43,143 nt of DNA from Thalassotalea sp. 42_200_T64 (GTDB taxonomy: Bacteria; Pseudomonadota; Gammaproteobacteria; Enterobacterales; Alteromonadaceae), in the NCBI GenBank assembly GCA_002162925.1, contig MABC01000081.1:1-43143 (forward strand), read 5' to 3'. Within the stretch, counting starts at the first letter, position 1. The number at the start of each line of letters is the position of its first letter. The position numbers and the translations under genes were made by a program. Positions 37,007 through 43,037 of the stretch are shown in pieces. Under the pieces are notes generated by a model, which searched no databases, was not told the DNA's origin, and saw only the letters and a program-made list of their open reading frames with translations.

Positions 37007-37891
37007 TTAACGATAAAAGGTAAATATTTCTTTACCTATTTGCGCAATCGCTTTATTTCTTTGTGCAAAAGACGCATCCGTTTGTGTTAGGTAAATGGCG
37101 ACAATTAGCGGTGAACGTTGTTCAGACCAAACTACCGCAGTAATCCCTCGGGAACCATACCCCCCGGCGCCAGAGCGATCTGCAATTAACCAGCCGATTG
37201 GAAGCACTGACCGTAACAAACTGTCAGATACTTTATTATCTGTCATCCACTGTTTTAGTTGTGTTTTAGATGCTGCTGGCAAGGTATTACCAAACAGCAG
37301 CTCACGCAAACTCTTTACCATAGCATTCGGTGTTGTGGTGTCTCTTACATCTCCGTCAAGAGCTTCACCCAAATATGGTTCAATTCTATCGAGTCTAGTG
37401 ATTTTATCACCAATAGAGCGCATAAATTGAGTCAACGCTGTTGGGCCATTAATTCCTTTAAGTACAATATTAGCTGCAGTATTGTCACTCATGATCATTG
37501 CCGCAGAACACGCTTGTCTGAGCGAAAAACTCTCGCCAACATGTTTTTCAGTAACGGGCGACCAAGTAACAAGAGATTCTTTCTTTATAACCACAGAAGT
37601 GTCAAAAGACTGCTCGCCGTTATGAATATCGGCGAGTAATTTCGCACAGGCTAATGTTTTAAAAGTACTCATTAGCGGGAAGCGAGTATCACCATTGTAG
37701 TGCCAAAGGTCATCTGAAGAGACATCATAAACGGAAACTCCAACATCAGCGCCAAGCTTTTGTTTCACTTCTTCAATGGTTTTGACCATAGAGTTGGCAT
37801 TCACGGTCGCGACAAAAAACACATTAATCATAGATAGGAGCAGCACTGATATGTATTTATAACGATAGGGTTTAAGCATGGTCTGCACCAT
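37007..37891 (-). CDS. Class A beta-lactamase, CARB/PSE (carbenicillinase)-like
   Basis: This 294-residue precursor has a signal peptide up to about residue 33. It is a serine beta-lactamase; all class A motifs are present. STFK is at 75-78 (catalytic Ser75, Lys78), SDN at 135-137 and Glu171 in LDRIEPYLGEA (Ambler Glu166). RSG is at 239-241, in place of the usual KTG. The RSG triad in IADRSGAGGYGSRGITAVVWS is characteristic of the CARB family, which hydrolyses carbenicillin well. Cys82 and Cys128 fit the Ambler 77-123 disulfide. AAGAGGT precedes the ATG by nine bases. CARB genes are known as integron cassettes and from Vibrio superintegrons, which fits this location, although no attC is recognised directly downstream. 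Confidence 0.93.
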   Translation of the reverse strand: MVQTMLKPYRYKYISVLLLSMINVFFVATVNANSMVKTIEEVKQKLGADVGVSVYDVSSDDLWHYNGDTRFPLMSTFKTLACAKLLADIHNGEQSFDTSVVIKKESLVTWSPVTEKHVGESFSLRQACSAAMIMSDNTAANIVLKGINGPTALTQFMRSIGDKITRLDRIEPYLGEALDGDVRDTTTPNAMVKSLRELLFGNTLPAASKTQLKQWMTDNKVSDSLLRSVLPIGWLIADRSGAGGYGSRGITAVVWSEQRSPLIVAIYLTQTDASFAQRNKAIAQIGKEIFTFYR

Positions 37892-37931
37892 AAAAGCATT
37901 ACCTCTTAATGTTTGAATTTTTGTTTAATAA

Positions 37932-38312
37932 CTAGGTTACAACACAATCAATTTCTGTTTCTACTAACCATTGCTTATCAATGAATTTACTTATCTCAAC
38001 AAACGTACAGGCTGGTTTAATTGTTGAAAATAACTCACCATGTGCTTGTGCGGCTTCTTTCCAGCGAGATATGTCGGTAAGCATTATTCGGGTTCTGATA
38101 ACATCTTGAATATTACCTCCAGCTTCTTCTACCGCTAAGATTGAAAGTTCAAGGCAATATTTCGTTTGCTTATATACGTCACCAAGATGAACTGTTTCAC
38201 CTTTATTTATAGGGGCGGTACCGGAAACGGAGATATAATTACCAATTCGGCAAGCACGAGAAAAGCCGATTGATTGTTCGAGGTGTGAACCTGAACTCAC
38301 AATTTTTTTCAT
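37932..38312 (-). CDS. RidA/YjgF-family protein, probably non-deaminase type
   Basis: This 126-residue Rid-family (YjgF/YER057c/UK114) protein contains RIGNYISVSGTAPIN, DVYKQTKYCLELSILAVEEAGG, DVIRTRIMLTDISRWKEAAQAHGE and FVEISKFIDKQWLVETEIDCVV. The position of the deaminase arginine of RidA (in VEVARLP) appears to be Lys (VEISKFI), so enamine/imine deaminase activity may be missing, as in other Rid subgroups. Its ATG overlaps the stop of the upstream TfoX_C gene by 4 bp (ATGA). The two form a translationally coupled pair, probably in one cassette. Confidence 0.88.
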   Translation of the reverse strand: MKKIVSSGSHLEQSIGFSRACRIGNYISVSGTAPINKGETVHLGDVYKQTKYCLELSILAVEEAGGNIQDVIRTRIMLTDISRWKEAAQAHGELFSTIKPACTFVEISKFIDKQWLVETEIDCVVT

Positions 38313-38635
38313 AAGACACCTTCTGTGTTTAATAATTTCTCCAGCTCTCGATAACCCTCAAGCTCCATTATCAATTGGCCCTTTTCATGTCTTGCGATAT
38401 TGAGCCAATGTTCTCCTTCCAGAGCACCAACCATAGCATAGAGAAAATTTAAACTAGGCTTGGTATTAGACTCTCTTTTTAAGCGAATAAAAGCACGAAT
38501 TGCGCCTATTTCCCTTAGTTCTTTCTCGGTATGTATTCCGACCTCAATCAGTAACTTCTCTGACTTCGGACCTAATCCTTTTAAATCTCTCAACTTGGCC
38601 AAATGCACACCTCGACTGAAATATAACGCCCTCAT
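38309..38635 (-). CDS. TfoX C-terminal-domain protein
   Basis: This protein of about 108 residues is composed of one TfoX_C-type domain with a helix-hairpin-helix-like start (KLRDLKGLGPKSEKLLIEVGIHTEKELREIGAIRAF). It continues NTKPSLNFLYAMVGALEGEHWLNIARHEK. Stand-alone domains like this are related to the C-terminal part of the competence regulator TfoX/Sxy, but lack its N-terminal domain. The open frame continues into the attC. An ATG (38635) within the attC tail or a GTG (38608) after it are the plausible starts; the GTG would exclude attC sequence. The gene is coupled to the RidA-like gene. Confidence 0.8.
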   Translation of the reverse strand: MRALYFSRGVHLAKLRDLKGLGPKSEKLLIEVGIHTEKELREIGAIRAFIRLKRESNTKPSLNFLYAMVGALEGEHWLNIARHEKGQLIMELEGYRELEKLLNTEGVL

Positions 38636-38719
38636 AATGGGCAAAAAATGGTTGGCTAAAATGAGTGGGGTACGAACAACAGCCAACCGTTATTTTTCCG
38701 TTTGATTAACGGGTTAGCT
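38621..38719 (-). repeat. attC-like cassette recombination site 2
   Basis: Its ends are ATATAAC (38621-38627, the plus-strand view of the core GTTATAT) and GTTAGCT (38713-38719). The inner inverted elements GGTTGGCTAAAAT and ACAGCCAACC form the conserved stem. It contains the TAA stop of the NTF2-like gene. Confidence 0.85.
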
Positions 38720-39226
38720 TTTACTGTCAATAATTTGGGGAGTCTCTGTAACGGTGTACATAACTGAGACAATTTTCCAACCTGATTCATCTTTGATTAA
38801 ATCCCAAGCCTCTGTTCCAAACGCTTTTTTAATACCATTTCTATGATCGCTGTAATTAAAATGAACAGATCCTAAATAACCATCCGATTCAATTTTAATA
38901 TTCCACATTTTTTCTTCTTGCTTATCTCTATCGGAAATCATTTTCACTGGCGGTCCAAATCTTCCAAAATTGACTGTACGTGGGAAGTCAGGCTTTACCT
39001 TTCGTTTGGCGTTTACCATTTCATCACTAAATACTGCAATCCATGGGATGCTTTCACTATAAAAAAGAGATTTGAATGTTTCTTTATCCTTATTAATGAT
39101 TGCTAACCTGAACGTTTCAATAACAGTTTCGATCTCTTTTTTATACACATCAACATTATCGTTTGCTACAGATGAGCTACTTAAAATCATAGCGATAAAC
39201 GCTATCGAAAGACGACTTAATTTCAT
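38714..39226 (-). CDS. Exported NTF2/SnoaL-like protein
   Basis: This 170-residue protein has a signal peptide MKLSRLSIAFIAMILSSSSV followed by AND (cleavage near residue 21). The mature part has the pattern of NTF2-like (DUF4440/SnoaL) cone folds: YKKEIETVIETFRLAIINKDKETFKSLFYSESIPWIAVFSDE, and at the end EAWDLIKDESGWKIVSVMYTVTE. The ligand or activity is unknown. It is a cassette gene flanked by attC sites 2 and 3, and its stop codon lies in site 2. Confidence 0.85.
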   Translation of the reverse strand: MKLSRLSIAFIAMILSSSSVANDNVDVYKKEIETVIETFRLAIINKDKETFKSLFYSESIPWIAVFSDEMVNAKRKVKPDFPRTVNFGRFGPPVKMISDRDKQEEKMWNIKIESDGYLGSVHFNYSDHRNGIKKAFGTEAWDLIKDESGWKIVSVMYTVTETPQIIDSKS

Positions 39227-39250
39227 TTGTTCTCCGTTGTTTAATTTGAA

Positions 39251-39351
39251 AGTTAATGCCCATTTGAGGGGCTTATAATAGTTGGCAAAAGTGTGTAGCG
39301 AAGCGGAACTCAGCCAGGGCTTAAAAGTCCCGCCTGATTAGCTTGTTAGGT
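39251..39351 (-). repeat. attC-like cassette recombination site 3
   Basis: Its ends are AGTTAAT (39251-39257) and a perfect GTTAGGT (39345-39351, consensus GTTRRRY). The inner stem is TAGTTGGCAAAAGTGTG / CGGAACTCAGCCAGGGC. Confidence 0.82.
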
Positions 39352-39372
39352 AACAATTAGTTGAAATCCCCC

Positions 39373-39501
39373 CTATTTTTTAGAACGCTTAGCAATGCCG
39401 TGAAAATGCGTTGGCCCTCCAGGCATTGTGAGATCCATTTGAAAGTCCATATCTATAACTTCCCAACCATCTTTCCCTAAGTTATTTAATAATTGAAACA
39501 C
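39373..39501 (-). pseudogene. DUF4177-like C-terminal fragment
   Basis: A frame of 42 codons (GTG or internal start) reads FQLLNNLGKDGWEVIDMDF and ends IAKRSKK. LLNxLGKDGWEV is the signature of small DUF4177-type proteins, which normally have ~25 more residues before it. A stop codon lies just before the GTG in this frame. It overlaps the 3' end of the neighbouring cassette gene by 20 bp, so it is probably a leftover of a second cassette fused by deletion. Confidence 0.5.
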
Positions 39502-39766
39502 CTGCAACTTCTAAAACTGTTTTTGCGTCTGCCCGCTCGATAACCTTTAATAATGTGGTTTGAATAGTTTCATCTGTTCTAGCATCACCCTTGCTCGAAA
39601 ACTTCTGCTCTTGAGCCGCCGCGCCTTCTTCTGAGATGTAGCCAACGACAACTTCGGTCGCACAATTAGCTGACTCACCAAAATAAGCCAATGAAATTTG
39701 AGGGTAACCTTGAAACCCCTTTTTAACTCTCTTTGCTATACGCTTTGTTGATTTATCCAAATTCAT
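39482..39766 (-). CDS. Unknown small soluble cassette protein
   Basis: This 94-residue protein begins MNLDKSTKRIAKRVKKGFQG and continues YPQISLAYFGESANCATEVVVGYISEEGA. It is rich in charged residues in the middle (EQKFSSKGDARTDETIQTTLLKVIERADAKT) and ends VLEVAGVSIIK. It is compact, without signal or membrane segment. It looks like a conserved hypothetical protein of integron cassettes; no function is assigned. The cassette ends with attC site 3, but the DUF4177-like remnant lies between. Confidence 0.75.
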   Translation of the reverse strand: MNLDKSTKRIAKRVKKGFQGYPQISLAYFGESANCATEVVVGYISEEGAAAQEQKFSSKGDARTDETIQTTLLKVIERADAKTVLEVAGVSIIK

Positions 39767-39784
39767 AATTGGTATCCAGAAAAA

Positions 39785-39884
39785 ATTTAACGCCCATTTA
39801 GGGGCTGATAATAGTTAGCTAAAATGTGAAGCGTAGTGGAACTCAGCCAACTGTTCGAAGTCCCGCTTTAATTTTATGTTATGT
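39785..39884 (-). repeat. attC-like cassette recombination site 4
   Basis: Its ends are ATTTAAC (39785-39791, a perfect RYYYAAC) and GTTATGT (39878-39884). Inner elements are AGGGGCTGATAATAGTTAGCTAAAATG and GGAACTCAGCCAACTGTTCGAAGTCCCGCTTTA. It contains the TAA stop of the following acetyltransferase. Confidence 0.87.
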
Positions 39885-40421
39885 GATTTTTTGCTCTGAA
39901 CGCAGTAAGGCATACTGATATTCGTCACCCCAAGCACCTTTAAAAAAGATATTTTGAATGACATGACCTTCTCGGCGAAACGCTAACTTTTCAAGAAGCC
40001 GATACGAAGCTGTATTATCTGCATCTGTAGTAGCTACCACTCTATGTTTGTTAAGTTCACCAAAGACATAACGTAAAAATCTTGATACGGCTTCTGATGC
40101 AACATTCTTACCTTGATGTTGAGGGGCAACCGTAAAACCGATCTCAATTTGATCTTGATCTATAAAATGTACAGCTAGATCACCAACTAACTCATCTGAA
40201 TCAAGCGATGATATTGCAAGTTGATACCAGTTTCCTTCTGTACCAAAAGTTGAATAATCCATGCCTTCAAAAAACTCAATTGCATCTTGATAAGTGTAGT
40301 TTGTCCAACTCTGATATTTGGCCACCATTTCTTGTGAACGGTACTGAGTAAATATTTCTAAGTCCTTTCTTTCAAAGGCTCTAATAACTAAGTTTTCTGT
40401 TTCCAAAACTGGGGGGATCAT
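39879..40421 (-). CDS. GNAT-family acetyltransferase, RimJ/RimL type
   Basis: This protein has about 180 residues. The start is MIPPVLETENLVIRAFERKD, with GAGAGAG upstream. A frame extending to 40502 would translate the attC-like site and is unlikely. RimJ/RimL-type GNAT features are DQDQIEIGFTVAPQHQGKNVASEAVSRFLRYVFGELNKHRVVATTDADNTASYRLLEKLAFRREGHVIQNIFFKG. The Q/RxxGxA loop appears as QHQGKNVASEA. Such cassette acetyltransferases often modify small molecules; the substrate is unknown. Confidence 0.9.
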   Translation of the reverse strand: MIPPVLETENLVIRAFERKDLEIFTQYRSQEMVAKYQSWTNYTYQDAIEFFEGMDYSTFGTEGNWYQLAISSLDSDELVGDLAVHFIDQDQIEIGFTVAPQHQGKNVASEAVSRFLRYVFGELNKHRVVATTDADNTASYRLLEKLAFRREGHVIQNIFFKGAWGDEYQYALLRSEQKIT

Positions 40422-40437
40422 CAAACTCTCTCTATTC

Positions 40438-40530
40438 ACATAACGCCTTACTAAGAGGCAAATAATATTGGCATGTATTTTTGCGCCTTTTGCAAAAACC
40501 ATGACGATGTTGCTTCAGCCATTTATCCAT
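40438..40530 (-). repeat. Diverged attC-like site
   Basis: The right end is typical (ACATAAC at 40438-40444, then GCC, AAGAGGC and AATAATATTGGC as in the other sites). The central stem differs: CATGTATTTTTGC (40472-40484) pairs with GCAAAAACCATG (40492-40503). The left end is not clear. It probably belongs to the cassette that holds the toxin-antitoxin remnant. Confidence 0.55.
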
Positions 40531-40595
40531 TTTCTCTTTAGTTTCCTCATTAGAAAATGTATCACTAAAGTAGCACATATTGTAGGGGTTACAAC

Positions 40596-40844
40596 TTGTC
40601 CGATTTAATTGCCTGGTTATGCGTCACTGCGCTATACCGTACAAATAAACGTACACGAACATTTTGGAACCAAATATGGATGCAATTAGTTATGATGTCT
40701 TTAGAAGACTATAACGCAATGCAAGAAACTACATATTTACTTAGATCTCCAGCCAATGCCAGAGATCTTTTAAACTCAATTGCCGAACTTGAAGCTGGCA
40801 ATGGCACAGAAAAAAATATTAAAACGTATCAATTTGCTAATTGA
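40596..40844 (+). pseudogene. YefM/Axe-type antitoxin remnant
   Basis: The frame gives 82 codons, but only the part from about 40689 ([20 protein letters not shown], then [21 protein letters not shown]) matches the Phd/YefM antitoxin family. The ~40-residue DNA-binding N-terminal part seen in this family is missing or frameshifted. After GNGTE the frame runs into toxin DNA and ends with YQFAN. It is on the plus strand, opposite to the rest of the array. Confidence 0.8.
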
Positions 40845-41010
40845 AGATATTCAAAGAACACCAAATGAAGGCGTTGGGAAACCTGAACCTTTAAAGCATG
40901 GATTATCAGGGTATTGGTCTCGTCGCATAAACGATACACATCGAATCGTATAAAAACACCAAGATAATACAATTCTGATTGCTCAGCTACGCTACCATTA
41001 CGGCACATAA
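40801..41010 (+). pseudogene. YoeB/Txe-type toxin remnant (5' deletion and nonsense codon)
   Basis: Read from the ATG at 40801, the frame gives [20 protein letters not shown], then [22 protein letters not shown] and THRIV. A TAA at 40951-40953 replaces the expected Tyr codon; the frame then continues KHQDNTILIAQLRYHYGT to 41010. This is the YoeB/Txe mRNA-interferase fold without its first ~20 residues. The antitoxin 3' end and the toxin 5' end have been fused by a deletion. The final TAA lies in the core of the next attC. Confidence 0.85.
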
Positions 41011-41105
41011 TGCCTCATAAAAAGGCGAATAATAGCTGGCTAAAATGTGTAGCGCAGCGAAACCCAGCCAACAGTTATGAGTCCCGCTTTATTAGCTTAT
41101 TATGT
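41005..41105 (-). repeat. attC-like cassette recombination site 5
   Basis: The core side is ACATAAT (41005-41011) and the far end GCTTATTATGT (about 41095-41105). The inner elements AATAGCTGGCTAAAATGTG and CCCAGCCAACAGTTATGAGTCCCGCTTTA match the other sites closely. It contains the TAA stop of the cupin gene. Confidence 0.87.
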
Positions 41106-41495
41106 ACCTACTGGCCGCTCAGCACTATGTTCCGTTGGTTGTGGAGTGATAGTCATGACTTTAACACCGTCCGGCGATTCGAAACGATGCCAAATCCCCT
41201 TTGGAATAACCAACATTTGACCAGATGATAACTCGTTACGTTGTTCCTGATTTTCGGTTAATAAAATCACCGTTGTTTCACCACCTAAAACTTGAACAAA
41301 TTCGTCACCATTAAGGTGCCTTTCCCACTCACTAAAGCCTGAGTAATGAGCCACGTATATTCCGCCATCTCTATATTCGGATAACAAAGCAAAAGCATCT
41401 TTTGCCTCTTCATCAGTAGTGTCAGGTGTTCTGTTTTTGAGAAACTTAACTCTCGAAAATGCATCTTTAATTGTAATTGCTACAGACTTCGACAC
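41100..41495 (-). CDS. Cupin-domain cassette protein
   Basis: This 131-residue cupin barrel contains YVAHYSGFSEWERHLNGDEFVQVLGGETTVIL. Motif 1 is in the form E-H-x-D-E-x-V-x-x-G, and motif 2 is GQMLVIPKGIWHRFESPDGV. It starts with a GTG, with AAGGA eight bases upstream. Small cupins of this type occur often in cassettes and may bind metals or small ligands. Its stop codon lies within attC site 5. Confidence 0.87.
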   Translation of the reverse strand: MSKSVAITIKDAFSRVKFLKNRTPDTTDEEAKDAFALLSEYRDGGIYVAHYSGFSEWERHLNGDEFVQVLGGETTVILLTENQEQRNELSSGQMLVIPKGIWHRFESPDGVKVMTITPQPTEHSAERPVGT

Positions 41496-41514
41496 TTACG
41501 GAATCCTTGTCGGT

Positions 41515-41612
41515 ACATAACGCCACATTAAGCGGCTATTTGTAGTTGGCTAAAATATGTGAGGCACGAACAAAAGCCAACTGTAAATTGTCCGTTTTAA
41601 TGCCTTGTTAAA
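41515..41612 (-). repeat. attC-like cassette recombination site 6
   Basis: Its core is ACATAAC (41515-41521) and its far end TTGTTAAAG (about 41605-41612). Inner elements TGTAGTTGGCTAAAATATGTG and AAAAGCCAACTGTAAATTGTCCG form the stem. It contains the TAA stop of the GrpB-like gene. Confidence 0.87.
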
Positions 41613-42084
41613 GCATATTATGCACCTTGTTATAAAAGTACTCTTTTCCTCTTTGATAAGAATCTTTGTCTTCTGGGTACTTGTTATGCAAATGCAGTTT
41701 TATCTGATTTAACTCATTTATTAATGTTAAATTGCCTTGCATAACATGAATAAAGTTCAAATCTTTCTTAATAGCTAAATTACCTAATTGGTAAATATGT
41801 AGATGTACCTTTCTTTTTGTTTTGGAAAAATACTCTCGCCCAGCGAGGCCATATTCACCTTTATAGGTGTAACCAACATCACTAAAGTTTGGTTTTTGAG
41901 CTCTTACATCAGCCGTATTATTTACTACACCTAAAATATCAATACAATCTTTTGCGTATAGTCCACTAACCGCTGTCGAGCCGATGTGATAAAGATTAAT
42001 GCTTCCGTTGTACTTCGAAAGAATTAAATCTGCTTCATTTTGATATTCAGTTTTCCATTCATTTTTATGTTGATGAATATACAT
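41608..42084 (-). CDS. GrpB/UPF0157 family protein (nucleotidyltransferase-like)
   Basis: This 158-residue protein matches the GrpB/UPF0157 family, related to nucleotidyltransferases. It shows LYHIGSTAVSGLYAKDCIDILGVV (GSTxVxGL...KxxIDI), then GREYFSKTKRKVHLHIYQLGN and FIHVMQGNLTLINELNQIKLHL. The acidic pair expected for metal binding is only partly present (DIL). Family function is unknown; members are common in cassettes and beside CoaE. The stop lies in attC site 6. Confidence 0.88.
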   Translation of the reverse strand: MYIHQHKNEWKTEYQNEADLILSKYNGSINLYHIGSTAVSGLYAKDCIDILGVVNNTADVRAQKPNFSDVGYTYKGEYGLAGREYFSKTKRKVHLHIYQLGNLAIKKDLNFIHVMQGNLTLINELNQIKLHLHNKYPEDKDSYQRGKEYFYNKVHNML

Positions 42085-42096
42085 AATAAGAAAGTG

Positions 42097-42193
42097 CTCT
42101 GACGCCCAAATAAGGGTCGGATAATAGCTGACTAAAATGTGGAACGAAGTGGAACCCAGCCAGCTGTTAGGAGTTCCGCTTTATTTTCTTATA
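42097..42193 (-). repeat. attC-like cassette recombination site 7
   Basis: The core side is CTCTGAC (42097-42103, less conserved) and the far end CTTATAG (42187-42193). Inner elements TAATAGCTGACTAAAATGTG and CCCAGCCAGCTGTTAGGAGTTCCGCTTTA match the other sites. It contains the TAA stop of the DapF-like gene. Confidence 0.85.
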
Positions 42194-43019
42194 GTGAACT
42201 TAGCGCCTCGCTTGCAAAATCACCGTCACAAATTTTGCAGACGGCACCTGTCATTGTTGCAAAAAAGTGTTTATCAATATCTATATTAATGACACCGCCT
42301 GGCATATGAACATCGATGTTTGAGCCACACAACCCTAATGAATACATAACTGAAGCAGCAGCCGTACTACTTGAGCCTGATGCAAGAGTATAACCAGCAC
42401 CTCGTTCCCAAATTTCAATTTGGATTGATGATCTACTAAGTCGCTTTACAAATTGCACATTAGTTCTATTTAGAAATCTAACATCGTTCTCAATAATACT
42501 CCCATATTTTTTCGCTGGAGAATCGTTTAAACCTTCGACTATGATCACACAATGCGGGTTACCAACATTAGCTAAATAGTAAGTAAAATTTTGACCTGAA
42601 GCATTGATTATTTCAGCGGTAGCTTTTGGCTCTCCGCTTGTGTCGTGAGTGAACCTTACTTTACCCATTCCTACAGATACTGACATACCATTTTCAGCTA
42701 CCGTAGAATGAACAACTCCACCTTTTGTTTGAATGCTAAATTCATCCTGAGTAACTAAAGATAGATCCCAAAGGTATCTCGAAAATATTCGTAAACCGTT
42801 ACCACTTTTTTCAGCTTCGCTGGCATCAGGATTAAAGATCCGTAATGAAAAGTCACAATCATCGCTTTTATCTGGCCCATAAAGAATTCCATCTGAACCG
42901 ACTCCATAATTTCGATTACAAATCGTTTTAATATCATGTTTAGATAATTCACATTCCAAATTTTTAGGATCTATAACTATATAATCGTTACCCAAAGCGT
43001 GATATTTGCTGAATTTCAT
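42189..43019 (-). CDS. DapF-family epimerase-like protein with Cys-to-Ser substitutions
   Basis: This 276-residue protein has the two-domain diaminopimelate epimerase fold. KYHALGNDYIVID at the start, NYGVGSDGILYG, ANVGNPHCVI near 150-159 and WERGAGYTLASGSSS near 204-218 are all recognisable. In canonical DapF the two catalytic cysteines lie in QCGNG and ACGxG. Here both are serine: Ser72 in EKSGNGLRIF and Ser214 in LASGSSS. Cys/Cys-type proton exchange on LL/meso-diaminopimelate is therefore unlikely as such; another racemase, epimerase or dehydratase-like activity is possible. It is a cassette gene, not the housekeeping dapF. The start at 43017-43019 follows the cassette boundary (TTATGTC) by about 15 bp. 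Confidence 0.88.
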   Translation of the reverse strand: MKFSKYHALGNDYIVIDPKNLECELSKHDIKTICNRNYGVGSDGILYGPDKSDDCDFSLRIFNPDASEAEKSGNGLRIFSRYLWDLSLVTQDEFSIQTKGGVVHSTVAENGMSVSVGMGKVRFTHDTSGEPKATAEIINASGQNFTYYLANVGNPHCVIIVEGLNDSPAKKYGSIIENDVRFLNRTNVQFVKRLSRSSIQIEIWERGAGYTLASGSSSTAAASVMYSLGLCGSNIDVHMPGGVINIDIDKHFFATMTGAVCKICDGDFASEALSSL

Positions 43020-43037
43020 TGGTTCACTCTAGACATA

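Noticed and set aside
40422..40502. N-terminal extension of the RimJ/RimL-like acetyltransferase
   Set aside because: These codons are attC-like sequence; the ATG at 40421 has a good ribosome site and starts at the conserved domain.
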